A stretch of DNA of 49,267 nt from Coriobacteriia bacterium (GCA_009784345.1 WRBW01000005.1:1-49267), one strand, 5' to 3'; shown: positions 8,857 to 18,170, numbered from the stretch's first letter. Numbers and translations are program-made. Notes: a model not told the origin generated them from the letters alone.

Positions 8857-8908
8857 TGTGGGGCAAGCGCCCGATGGAGTACATTAATTCCCAAATCATC
8901 AGGCTCAC

Positions 8909-10456
8909 TCAATCACCATTAAGGTCGATGTCTGAAGCCAGATATTTTCCGCTCAACCAAAAAGCTGGCTTTGGAAGCCACCGCCCATCTGGAAGAACGG
9001 ACCCGAATCTCTTGCCGCGGACAGTATCTTCAAAGCCATCGACTTCTACATATCTATATTTTGCCCTATTTCTGACAAAGACAAATTTGAAATCTCTTGC
9101 TTTTGGAAGATTATGCTCTACTTTAACGCCGTTTTTCTGCATCTTCAAATTGGTCTCGACACCATCATTTATCACACGTCTTGTTGCTGCCCATAGCTTT
9201 TTTCCCTCGCGCTCGACTATTTCAGCCGGCGGCTTCCAAAAGATTACCTCTCTTAACACTCTATCTACCTCAAGTCCGTTTTTGTCAGGCTCATCTTTTT
9301 GAAAAATAACCAACATTAACCTTAGGCTATTTAGATATTCGCGAAGTTCAGAAGCCTCCCAAGATTCTTCAGCTACCAAATCCATGAACTCAAATGTCAA
9401 AAGTGGCAAATCTTCCGCAAGCCTTCCGTCATGCTCAAGACAGATTGTTCTCGATGATGCACCCTGCTTTTTAAGTTCCTCTGCCTCATTCTGGTCAACC
9501 CCAAGTATGAGGTTGGTGATGCTTCTCCAGTGACTCTTGTTCCGAGTATGCTTAATTCCAAAATATAGGCAAATATCTCTGTCCGTCATCCCAATAAAGG
9601 GCACAAACAAATCGCGAATACTATTATCGAGGCCGTTATCACGCAAAATGCTAATATCACTTACAATTGGCTTATACTCAATGTCGTCTAAGTGACTCTT
9701 GAGTACTGCCTTCATATAGCTACTCTTAAAAGCAAAAGCTCTGCTTCTCGCCTTCTTCTTGCCGTCTAATGAAGGATAGTATTGAAGCTTCCAACTCTTC
9801 TCCAATGTACTACCTTTTGTACAAGCCCCTAAGTAGAGTGTATCGCCCTCTCTCAACATGTGAGCTAGACCATTTCTTACCATTGTCGAAATGTCTTCAT
9901 AGTCTTGGCGAATTATTTCTAGGTCTTTCTCAGTAGGCGTGTGTATCCACACGTTTCGTATACCCTGCTTCAACCGATTATCCCTCAGCTCATCCTCGTG
10001 CTCATAGAATACAAGAAGGATTTTTTCCATCTTCTTCCACAAGGAAGAGTCTTCTAGAGTTCTAGCAATAGGCTCTCTATACGAAATCATGCAAATGACT
10101 ACTCGCTCTTTGGCGGATGGCTTCCCACTCTTCAACATTTTATACGGGGTTGATTTAAGCTCGACTCCCGCTGCTGGAAAATCAGGTTCAGTCTCGGAAT
10201 TCCTATAGTAGCCAAAAAACCTCTCCTCAATTAATTGTCCTAAATTCCCCTTTCCTTTCCCCTGCCCAAAATATCTATCTTCTTCAAAAAAGTTCTTAGG
10301 TTTTTCTGTATCAGTCGGAAAGCGATTTAGTGAAAGTATGTCATTGAAAGTAAGTCCTTCAAGGAGCTTACCTACTGATTCGATGCTTTGAGGACATGAC
10401 TCATCCATGGATTCAAGTGCATCAAGAATTCTCTTTCTCTCAGCAGCTTGAAGCAT
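8909..10456 (-). CDS. Sau3AI-type (MutH-like) type II restriction endonuclease
   Basis: GKGNLGQLIEERFFGYYRNSETEPDFPAAGVELKSTPY (E...D...ExK catalytic pattern of MutH/Sau3AI); adjacent to a C5-cytosine methyltransferase. Confidence 0.85.
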   Translation of the reverse strand: MLQAAERKRILDALESMDESCPQSIESVGKLLEGLTFNDILSLNRFPTDTEKPKNFFEEDRYFGQGKGKGNLGQLIEERFFGYYRNSETEPDFPAAGVELKSTPYKMLKSGKPSAKERVVICMISYREPIARTLEDSSLWKKMEKILLVFYEHEDELRDNRLKQGIRNVWIHTPTEKDLEIIRQDYEDISTMVRNGLAHMLREGDTLYLGACTKGSTLEKSWKLQYYPSLDGKKKARSRAFAFKSSYMKAVLKSHLDDIEYKPIVSDISILRDNGLDNSIRDLFVPFIGMTDRDICLYFGIKHTRNKSHWRSITNLILGVDQNEAEELKKQGASSRTICLEHDGRLAEDLPLLTFEFMDLVAEESWEASELREYLNSLRLMLVIFQKDEPDKNGLEVDRVLREVIFWKPPAEIVEREGKKLWAATRRVINDGVETNLKMQKNGVKVEHNLPKARDFKFVFVRNRAKYRYVEVDGFEDTVRGKRFGSVLPDGRWLPKPAFWLSGKYLASDIDLNGD

Positions 10457-10459
10457 ATT

Positions 10460-11788
10460 CTATTCGACCGCCTGATGTCGTCTGGCAATCTCTTTTCCAA
10501 TTTGGCGAACGATGCCTACAACCAGTGCGTTCCCAATGCAGAATGCGCGCTGCGCATCTGTCATGCCTGTGCCAGTCCACCCTTTGGGAAATCCACTCAA
10601 TACATCAAGTTCGTCAGGTACTAGACGACGAAATTTTCCTGATTCGGTAACTACAGCGTGTTTTGCTCTAGATGCAGACCCCCCCCCCTCAGATGTGAGG
10701 ATAGTACGTGCAGGCCTGTTGAGTGGATCAGGGAAAACCATACTTCCCTCTGCGTAAATGTATTCGTGCCCCGTAGTCTTATTCATGCGGGGTATCTTTT
10801 TACCACCCTTGTGATATTTCCACTTTTCGATGGCATCTTCTGAAAGGTAAAACTCTTCTGGAACTTCATCTTCACAGACAAGAGCGCTTTCCAGGGTATG
10901 ACTCTTCCCAGAATACTTTGCTTGAACTCTCGCCGTAACGATGTGGCAGTGTTGCATTACGCCGGCATTAAGAAAGGGTGATGTACTTTTGCCATGTCCA
11001 AAGCTAGTGCTCACCTCATAAGGATCATTAGGGATTTCGAATTCACTGTAGCATAGGTTTTCTGAGGTGATGGGCAGAGCTTTTGCCTCGACACCATCAG
11101 CAGATAGCCTCTTTTCTAAATCCCATTTCTCGTCTGTCAGCTCTGCATAGATAAACACGCGGCGCCGGCGCTGAGGGTAACCATAGTCAGCAGCATTGAC
11201 GTCGCGCCACTCTACGGAATATCCCAGGTTCGCTAGACAGCTGAGCATGATAGCAAAGTCTCTTCCGCGCTGATCTTTAGGGGACTTGAGCATTCTGTCG
11301 ACGTTTTCCAGAAGTAAGTACTTGGGTCGCTTGTCGCCATATAGCGACAGCATACGATAGATTTCCCACCACAGTACACCCTTTTTGCCACGCAGACCTT
11401 TAGCCTGTGGCAAGGGTCGCGCCACGGAGTAATCTTGACAAGGAAACCCACCCACCAACATCTCGCACTCGGGAAGCTGCCTGACACCAGCTTCAACCTC
11501 ATCGAGGACAACCGCCAAATCTTCATTAATCATGTTTTCAGCAGGAATTTTCTTAGCGAAACGCTCTTGATAGCACTCGAAAGCATATTGCTTCTTTGGT
11601 GAGCCAGGAGGCTCCCATTGGTTCGCCCAGACGACTTTGAAGCCGTTATTCTTCCACTTGGCTCCCCGAAAGTTCACACCCTCGAGCCCAACATGAAAGC
11701 CTCCCACGCCAGCAAAAAGCTCCACAACCCGAATGGGTTGCACTAGATTTTTAACAGTATTTGCTGGTTTTTTGATCGCCATAACCAA
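10460..11788 (-). CDS. DNA (cytosine-5)-methyltransferase
   Basis: VVELFAGVGGFHVGLE, GGFPCQDYSVA, YLLLENVDR, YGYPQRRRRVF, ILTSEGGGSASR motifs. Confidence 0.95.
   Translation of the reverse strand: MVMAIKKPANTVKNLVQPIRVVELFAGVGGFHVGLEGVNFRGAKWKNNGFKVVWANQWEPPGSPKKQYAFECYQERFAKKIPAENMINEDLAVVLDEVEAGVRQLPECEMLVGGFPCQDYSVARPLPQAKGLRGKKGVLWWEIYRMLSLYGDKRPKYLLLENVDRMLKSPKDQRGRDFAIMLSCLANLGYSVEWRDVNAADYGYPQRRRRVFIYAELTDEKWDLEKRLSADGVEAKALPITSENLCYSEFEIPNDPYEVSTSFGHGKSTSPFLNAGVMQHCHIVTARVQAKYSGKSHTLESALVCEDEVPEEFYLSEDAIEKWKYHKGGKKIPRMNKTTGHEYIYAEGSMVFPDPLNRPARTILTSEGGGSASRAKHAVVTESGKFRRLVPDELDVLSGFPKGWTGTGMTDAQRAFCIGNALVVGIVRQIGKEIARRHQAVE
10679..10688 (-). repeat. homopolymer C10 (G10 on the coding strand) within the methyltransferase CDS
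   Basis: gcagaCCCCCCCCCCtcagatg; encodes E-G-G-G-S. Confidence 0.9.
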
Positions 11789-11881
11789 AGCATTTTAGCG
11801 ATCTATTCACCCTATTTGATTAATACCCTCTAAGATCTCACAATCCGTAGATCAGAGAGGGGGATCCAGCTTTTGCACTCA

Positions 11882-13723
11882 TTATGAATACATATTGTTC
11901 AGCAATGAGTTTATCAAGGAGCTGCCTCTCGAAGAAATGAGTCTGATTGCTGGTGCTGGATTAACCAGCGCCGACTCAAGACCACTCTTTGCTTCTTCCA
12001 GCTCATCCTTGGTGGGGTATAACGCTCTTTCAAGATATGTTTGGCAGTATGACTGACCCTCTTTCTCATACTCATATAGCGTCTTTAGACCCTTGCCGCG
12101 ATTGGAGGGCAAGTCTAAGAACATTATATTTCCAATGGCTCCACCTGGGATTTTATACCTTTTGTAGAATTGGTCGAGAAAGCCTCTTCTGGTAAGAATA
12201 TGTTCATATTCATATCTTTGTTCGTTGAGAGTACATGCATAATAGGATGTGAAAACAGCCACTATTAGTTTTTGCACCTTTCCGATGTTGATTGAGGGTC
12301 TCTCAACTTCATCACTGTGCCACTCAATCAGTGCATTCTCCAACCTTTGCCTGTCTAATGACCTTAGGTATCTATTCTCTCCACCATCAACGTATATTTG
12401 TGCAATCTTTGAATCCCCTGTGCCGGACCAATACCCTGTTACGGCATCAAATAGCAGGTAGAATATGAAATTTCTGCGAGCCTTATCATAATTCACCATA
12501 TAATGAGATGTCGGCTCGAGCACTTGCACATCTGAAAGATTTCTGTACTTTATGGTCCAAAGGGATGCGAACATAGAAATGACCTGAAAGTCAGAGATAG
12601 CCGATGACTCATAGGCATCATTTACACCAGGCTTCCGAAGCTTCTGCTTGAGGGTATCGTTGATATCTTTATAAATATTTAGCACCTCATTCGTAAGCCT
12701 TTCAACAAATTGCTCATCCTTCAATAAGTCAGCTTTATTCACCAATTCATGAAGCTTTCGATTGTCTACTTTTAGCGCGATTGCAGCACTTGTGAAGCCG
12801 ACTACATTTTTTAACTCTCCGGTCTCGCTGCTTTTCCCGAAAAACAGCGCTGGGTTCTTTGATACTATAAGCGACCCTAGCGCTCCACAGAATTCTGAAA
12901 GATTGATCTCTCTATCTTCTTGCATCTGAAGTGGATCGTAATCGACAATTTCCAGCTCGCGATCGGAAATTAAAGAATCGTAACGATGTATCACATTATC
13001 AAGGAGCTCTTGGCTTGCTGGCCCCTCACTTAGCTTTACAGTGTATCCATACCACTGTGCCGCAAAAACCTGATACTTAGTCAGCTTTTTTCCACCACGG
13101 TTTAGGTTTGAAAAGACCTCAGCAAGCTGCGTCTCATCTCCCAAAAACTCAATGTAAGGTATGTCCACATTATCAATGTTCAAATATGACTTTACGTCAG
13201 AAATTAGCTCACCCTGGAGTCTGGTCAGCTCATCACCCTTCGCTGCAGTCACCATATTCGAAAATTCACTATTTATCTGATCCCTAAGATAGAATGTATC
13301 AGAATCATCAAGCGAAATTACAACCTCTCTAAGTACTGCTGATATCTTTGCCTCATACTCGCTCATTGTTGCCTGAGGAATTTTCTCCCGCTCATCAAAC
13401 AGTATACTGAGTACCTTTTGTAGAAATTCACCCTTAATCGGATAATACAACGACGGATTTGACTCAAAGTCCATCATCGTCGAATACCTCTGCAGTCCAT
13501 CAATCAATGTGAACCTGTCGGAATTATCGTTTTCGTCAGCACCATATTTGTACAATAAGATTGAGCCGAATGGAAAGCCATTGTGAAGCGTCTCGATAAA
13601 CTCTCTCTTTTCATTCTTGCTCCATACAAGTCTTCGCTGGTATTTTGGAAGCTTAATTTTGCCCCTCAGCATGCTTAAACTCATTTTGTCTGCACGATAT
13701 AAAGCATGGCGATCGTTAGTCAT
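11882..13723 (-). CDS. DUF262 (GmrSD-like) domain protein with HNH/DUF1524-like C-terminus
   Basis: KIKLPKYQRRLVWSKNEKREFIETLHNGFPFGSILLYK, LIDGLQRYSTM; C-terminal YEHILTRR...GNIMFLDLPSNRGKG. Confidence 0.85.
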   Translation of the reverse strand: MTNDRHALYRADKMSLSMLRGKIKLPKYQRRLVWSKNEKREFIETLHNGFPFGSILLYKYGADENDNSDRFTLIDGLQRYSTMMDFESNPSLYYPIKGEFLQKVLSILFDEREKIPQATMSEYEAKISAVLREVVISLDDSDTFYLRDQINSEFSNMVTAAKGDELTRLQGELISDVKSYLNIDNVDIPYIEFLGDETQLAEVFSNLNRGGKKLTKYQVFAAQWYGYTVKLSEGPASQELLDNVIHRYDSLISDRELEIVDYDPLQMQEDREINLSEFCGALGSLIVSKNPALFFGKSSETGELKNVVGFTSAAIALKVDNRKLHELVNKADLLKDEQFVERLTNEVLNIYKDINDTLKQKLRKPGVNDAYESSAISDFQVISMFASLWTIKYRNLSDVQVLEPTSHYMVNYDKARRNFIFYLLFDAVTGYWSGTGDSKIAQIYVDGGENRYLRSLDRQRLENALIEWHSDEVERPSINIGKVQKLIVAVFTSYYACTLNEQRYEYEHILTRRGFLDQFYKRYKIPGGAIGNIMFLDLPSNRGKGLKTLYEYEKEGQSYCQTYLERALYPTKDELEEAKSGLESALVNPAPAIRLISSRGSSLINSLLNNMYS

Positions 13724-13899
13724 ATTGCACTCCCAAGAATCTGGATGAACACTTATCCTATTAGATCATGACGTTTGCGACGGATCAAGATCTGCGAAAA
13801 AAATGCATGAGACATAAATGCTCGCTTCCGCCACCAATGCCACCTGTGCTGAAGTGAGATTGCCGAGTTCGAGCGTGATTTTTTTGAGCGATCATAAAA

Positions 13900-14131
13900 G
13901 AAGGTCAAGGGCGAGATTCCGCGTCGGGGTGCAGCGAGTGTGGTCATGATATTGACAGACGCTGACGCGAGGCACTTCGGTGACGATTAGATTGACTGCG
14001 TCATCACTGCGCTCCGTTCGCCAGGGCATGCGCAAGCGATGCCCGCTCACTATGCTTGCGTTGCGGGTTAAGCCCGCAATGACGGGAATGGATGTCGCGC
14101 TGGTGGGTGGGTGGTGTGGGCGTGCTCCCCC
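13900..14131. repeat. mosaic extragenic repeat block ending in the 15-bp motif variant
   Basis: About 190 bp (13944-14131) nearly identical to 16720-16909; hairpin TTGCGGG-TTAAG-CCCGCAA; ends TGGGCGTGCTCCCCC. Confidence 0.8.
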
Positions 14132-14133
14132 AA

Positions 14134-14982
14134 TTAAGCTTTATTTGTTAATGCCAGTTGAGATGAGAGAGCGTGTATACTTGCCAGCTTTTCGTAACTT
14201 ACAAATTCGACTCTCTGGCGAATGTCGTCGAAGATAGTTCGATTGATGACATCGTGGAATTTGCTTTCTCGATACTCATCGGCAACAATCTGAAACGATG
14301 CGTTGAAGTCCTGTAGCTCATAGAATTTTGTCAGCGAATTGAGTATATCGGTCGAGTGCTCGATTTCGATAAAGGCGCTGGGCATACGCCTTTCGTTAAA
14401 CCAGACAACGTCAACTGTTTTCGCATATCTGAGCAGCTCTGGGTAGGCGAAGGGCTCGATGTCATTTAGTGAGCTTACGCTAGAGAGCGGCTTTCCCACG
14501 AAAAGCCGGTTCTTGTCCTGGTTCGGCACGTAGGTTGACTGGTCTTTGTAGTTCCCGACCTCGACCGCCAGACCCTGATAGTAGGAGTGTGAAAAGTCTT
14601 CTTTTTGCGCGTCTGCAACGGTGGCGATGTTGAGCTTGCTGAGGACCTCTGGTTTTTGTTCTTCGAGGGCCCAGAGCCCTGGCTTTATCTTGAAGAACGC
14701 AGGATTGTCTTGAACGATTCTTCTGACTGAGGCCTCGGGTGTTTTTGACTTCCAGCGCGAGTAGTCCATCGCTGCATTGAGTTGCCCGAAGGTGGCAAAG
14801 CCGCCGAGCTCCTTCATTTTTGCTATGACCTGTTGTGCCTGCGTCACTGTGACATCACCTCGCTGGTTGCCGCTATTCGTATGTGGCAAGTTTACCCTAT
14901 GACGAGCGCATGGTGGCTGGGCTAGAGGAGCAGGCGGTAGGGTCATTGAGTCGATATTTGTTTTGCTTAGAGTTCGTGCCAT
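14134..14982 (-). CDS. wHTH (HARE-HTH-like) protein with nuclease-like C-terminal domain
   Basis: QQVIAKMKELGGFATFGQLNAAMDYSRWKSKTPEASVRRIVQDNPAFFKIKPGLWAL wHTH; VVWFNERRMPSAFIEIEHSTDILNSLTKFYELQDF. Start uncertain. Confidence 0.6.
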   Translation of the reverse strand: MARTLSKTNIDSMTLPPAPLAQPPCARHRVNLPHTNSGNQRGDVTVTQAQQVIAKMKELGGFATFGQLNAAMDYSRWKSKTPEASVRRIVQDNPAFFKIKPGLWALEEQKPEVLSKLNIATVADAQKEDFSHSYYQGLAVEVGNYKDQSTYVPNQDKNRLFVGKPLSSVSSLNDIEPFAYPELLRYAKTVDVVWFNERRMPSAFIEIEHSTDILNSLTKFYELQDFNASFQIVADEYRESKFHDVINRTIFDDIRQRVEFVSYEKLASIHALSSQLALTNKA

Positions 14983-15161
14983 TCGAGTTCGTTGTTGTTG
15001 GCGACCGCCATTTGGGATGATGTGATGTTGCCGGGTTCGAGGACGAATTCGCAGTCGCGGTATTTCTGGCGGGCGATGTCGAGTGCTTCTTCGGGTGATT
15101 GTGCAATGACGGTAAATGCTTCTGAGATGGTTTCTTCGATTATGATTTCGTATTCTTTCAT
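14967..15161 (-). CDS. DpnD/PcfM-like small protein
   Basis: MKEYEIIIEETISEAFTVIAQSPEEALDIARQKYRDCEFVLEPGNITSS pattern of the DpnD-PcfM family. Confidence 0.65.
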   Translation of the reverse strand: MKEYEIIIEETISEAFTVIAQSPEEALDIARQKYRDCEFVLEPGNITSSQMAVANNNELEWHEL

Positions 15162-15189
15162 GGGGGTTGCTCCAATCAATTTTTGATCG

Positions 15190-15455
15190 ATCGTATCAGA
15201 ATGGCGCGTAAGGTCAAGGGCGAGGTTGCGGGCGAGCGGGGGCGCTCGCCCCTACAGATGGGCGTACGCGGCAAGGGTTTTCGGGTGCTGTGCGCCCGTT
15301 TCTGGTCCTGTGGCGTGAGCCACAGGTGCATGGGGTTAAGGGCGAGGTCAAGGTCAAGGGCGAGATGCTGCGTCGGAGTGCGGTATGACAAGGCACGGGC
15401 CGCAATGACGTGACTACAACCGGCGGGTTGCTGGATTGGACGTGCTCCCCCGCTT
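15190..15455. repeat. mosaic extragenic repeat block with GNRA hairpin
   Basis: CCTGTGGC-GTGA-GCCACAGG at 15307-15326; GGGCGAGC...GCTCGCCC hairpin; ends TGGACGTGCTCCCCC (15437-15451). Confidence 0.8.
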
Positions 15456-15477
15456 GAGCAGTTGGATTAAATGCGTA

Positions 15478-16333
15478 CTACTCATCCCTTAGCGTGTTCG
15501 CAGGTAGACCATTGATATCCTTTGCATTAAGATGACTGATAACAGGCTTTCCTGTATCTTTTTCAATCTGTTCACGAGCGACCTTTGCGGCAGTAGAACC
15601 TTTGACAGCAACTTGAGCACTTTCATCAAAGCCATCTGGCTGCGTCTCGACTGAGATGTCGGTTGTCGCTGCTTCGGCTAGCATGTTGAGGATTAATTCC
15701 GTGTTGGTCATATTATCGCGCAGGCTTTCTTTACGGAGACCTTTGTGATGTTTATAATCGCGGGTAGTCATCCCGCTCCATGTTTTGGTCATCAGGTCAG
15801 TCAAGATGGCATATTCTTTACCCTGTTTGACCGCTTTCATCCCACTGGTCAGTAAGCGCTTTGCGAACTTCGATCGATTTGATGCGCTGATTAATCCAAC
15901 ACTCACTGTGTCCGAGGCGACGATAGTTCATGATGGCTTTGTCGATTGACAGTTCTGGATCGACCGCTTCATCAAGAGCCGCGCTGCCCATTTTGGCAAG
16001 CCAAAGCTTGAAGGATTCGGCCTTTGGCGAGGGAATTGATTGGATGAGTCGGAGGACTTGCTCGGTGTCTGCAACGTCTGTTTTGTATCGCTTACCGTCT
16101 GCAGCCTCTAGCTTCAGTTGCCTACAATTTGTAAGCAACTGGTTTGCTCCCTCATTTTTCAGCCTCTTTTTTAAAACAGCCCAGTATGTACTCGCACCCC
16201 TTTGAGTGTCTTGATCGGTGAGCACTGAAACAATGTCTACGATTGAGAAGTAATACTTTTGAGCCCCCTCATCCCAGACGGCCCGAACGGGTTGATCTTC
16301 AAAAAGCTTGATTTTTTGGCTGGCATTTTCCAT
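15478..16333 (-). pseudogene. BRO-N/antirepressor-like gene split by a frameshift
   Basis: 15818-16333 encodes the N-terminal half (FSIVDIVSVLTDQD...WLAKMGSAALDEAVDPELSIDKAI...WDESG); VKQGKEYAILTDLMTKTWSGMTTRDYKHHKGL continues in another frame to 15478. Confidence 0.7.
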
Positions 16334-16599
16334 AATATCGATCCCAACTGACCCCAGTTATTATTGATAAGTTTAATTGTCACTGATTCTGAAACACATT
16401 GTAAGCGAACAAGCTGTGGAGATTTAACGCATACCTGTTTCGCACAAAAAGGTGTGTAGAGTATCGGGATTACTGCTTCGCCACTGGGCGGCTGTAGTCC
16501 CAAAGAGTGCAACATTGAGGAGGTCTGCTTCACTGGCGTGACGTGATGTAATGAGAATGGAGGGCGAGCGGAGTTGTGCTCAGGAAAAGACGGTTGGGG

Positions 16600-16912
16600 A
16601 CTAGAGGTTTTCGGGTGCTGTGCGCCCGTTACTGGTCCTGTGGCGTGAGCCACAGGTGCATGGGGTTAAGGGCGTGGTCAAGGTCAAGGACGAGATTCCG
16701 CATCAGGCGCGGCGAGCGTCGTCATGATATAGACAGACGCTGACGCGAGGCGCTTCGGTGACGATTAGATTGACTGCGTCATCACTGCACTCCGTTCGCA
16801 AGGGCATTCGCAAGCGATGCCCACTCACTACGCTTGCGTTGCGGCTCGGGGGCCGCAATGACGGGAGTGGACATCGCGCTGGCGGGGGCTGGTGTGGGCG
16901 TGCTCCCCCGCT
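16600..16912. repeat. mosaic extragenic repeat block with GNRA hairpin
   Basis: CCTGTGGC-GTGA-GCCACAGG 16637-16656; TTGCGGC-TCGGGG-GCCGCAA 16839-16858; ends TGGGCGTGCTCCCCC 16895-16909. Confidence 0.8.
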
Positions 16913-17188
16913 TTATTTCTTGTATATGTTGGCGCGTGAGCCAACCTTTACGACAAGCACCCTGAACTGACCATCATTGATGTCTGCGATAATGCGGAAC
17001 TTGCCCACTTTGTAGCGCCAGAGGTTTTCATATTCCCCTTCGAGGGCGCGACCGAAGAGTCGCGGATTTTCGCAGTCGTGGATATTGGTTTCGAGCCACC
17101 TTAAGAGACGTTTTTGTACGGGCGCGTCAAGCTTCTTAAATTGTTTTTCAGCCTTAGGGTCGAAGCTCCACGTGAACTTAGGCTCCAT
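16913..17188 (-). CDS. RelE/ParE-family toxin
   Basis: FTWSFDPKAEKQFKKLDAPVQKRLLRWLE...LWRYKVGKFRIIADINDGQFRVLVVKVGSRANIYKK. Confidence 0.9.
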   Translation of the reverse strand: MEPKFTWSFDPKAEKQFKKLDAPVQKRLLRWLETNIHDCENPRLFGRALEGEYENLWRYKVGKFRIIADINDGQFRVLVVKVGSRANIYKK

Positions 17189-17396
17189 ACTGCCTGAGCA
17201 TTTCTTCGCGGCTGATAGGCTTATTGTTTTCGCGAATAACAGCGACGGCATCGTGATAATCCTCTTCGTCCTGCAGCTTTTCTGTGAGTAAGTCAACGAC
17301 GTAGGCGTTAAATGACACGCCCTGGAACTGAGCCTCTTCTTTTACGCGGTTGAAGAGGGAGTCCTTCATTCTGAGAGATGTATTGACTGTTGCCAT
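17178..17396 (-). CDS. RelB/DinJ-like antitoxin
   Basis: MATVNTSLRMKDSLFNRVKEEAQFQGVSFNAYVVDLLTEKL, overlaps the RelE-like toxin gene. Confidence 0.8.
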   Translation of the reverse strand: MATVNTSLRMKDSLFNRVKEEAQFQGVSFNAYVVDLLTEKLQDEEDYHDAVAVIRENNKPISREEMLRQYGA

Positions 17397-17495
17397 AGTT
17401 GCACCTTTCGTTAAGCAAGTTGTGAGAGTATTGTACCACACCTGTAATACTCCATCGTGACAGGACGCGTGGGTGGCTTGGACGTGCTCCCTCGC

Positions 17496-17768
17496 TTATT
17501 CGTAAATTTTTCCTCTGTGTCCAATGTCGATGATGTAGATGGTGACCTCGTTATCTTTGATGTTTGCGATGACTCGGTAATTGCCAATACGATAGCGCCA
17601 AGCGCCCGCTTGCTTGCCCGTGAGGCTTTTGCCCTGGAGGCGCGGATCTGCAGTTTCAGCAAGGTTCTTTCTTATCCAGCGCAGAATGCGAGCCCTAACC
17701 TGGTGGTCCATTTTGGACAGTGCCTTATCTGCTCTTTTCGAGAAGACAACGTGATAATGCTGCGTCAT
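17496..17768 (-). CDS. RelE-family toxin
   Basis: YHVVFSKRADKALSKMDHQVRARILRWI...AWRYRIGNYRVIANIKDNEVTIYIIDIGHRGKIYE. Confidence 0.9.
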   Translation of the reverse strand: MTQHYHVVFSKRADKALSKMDHQVRARILRWIRKNLAETADPRLQGKSLTGKQAGAWRYRIGNYRVIANIKDNEVTIYIIDIGHRGKIYE

Positions 17769-17989
17769 GCGAGACCATACTTTTGCTCGATTTCATCGAG
17801 TGAATAGCTGATGGGGTCTTTTTCGAATTCCGCCTTTGCCTGTTTGTAAGCTTCAAGGTCGTATTCATCCTCGATGCGGTCGAGTATGGCGAGCCGAATG
17901 ACGTCGGAAACAGAGCGCCTTTCCTGAGCGGCGTATTCTTTTATGATGCGCGCATCTTCTTCGTTGAGTCTAAGTGTGATGACTGACAT
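17765..17989 (-). CDS. RelB-family antitoxin
   Basis: MSVITLRLNEEDARIIKEYAAQERRSVSDVIRLAILDRIEDEYDLEAYKQAKAEFEKDP; 4-bp overlap with the toxin gene. Confidence 0.85.
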   Translation of the reverse strand: MSVITLRLNEEDARIIKEYAAQERRSVSDVIRLAILDRIEDEYDLEAYKQAKAEFEKDPISYSLDEIEQKYGLA

Positions 17990-18170
17990 GGTGCTCCTCT
18001 GCGGCTGGATGATTACATTGTAAGCGATTGCATACATTGTATTCATTTTGTCTCTTGAAGTCAAAATTGGGTGAGGATTTGGGTCAGAGCGAGATTCCGC
18101 ATCGAGGGGTGGCATGACAGAGTTGAGGCGGCGTGACAAAGCTTGTGTGGACGTGCTCCCCCGCTTAGCA

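Noticed and set aside
13753-13900. Possible gene fragment on the minus strand (LKKITLELGNLTSAQVALVAEASIYVSCIFFADLDPSQTS*)
   Set aside because: Looks like a gene tail but no recognisable family; insufficient evidence to call.
13980-14237. Plus-strand ORFs such as MTIRLTASSLRSVRQGMRKRCPLTMLALRVKPAMTG (also 16758-16970)
   Set aside because: These are translations of the dispersed repeat blocks and are not protein-coding.
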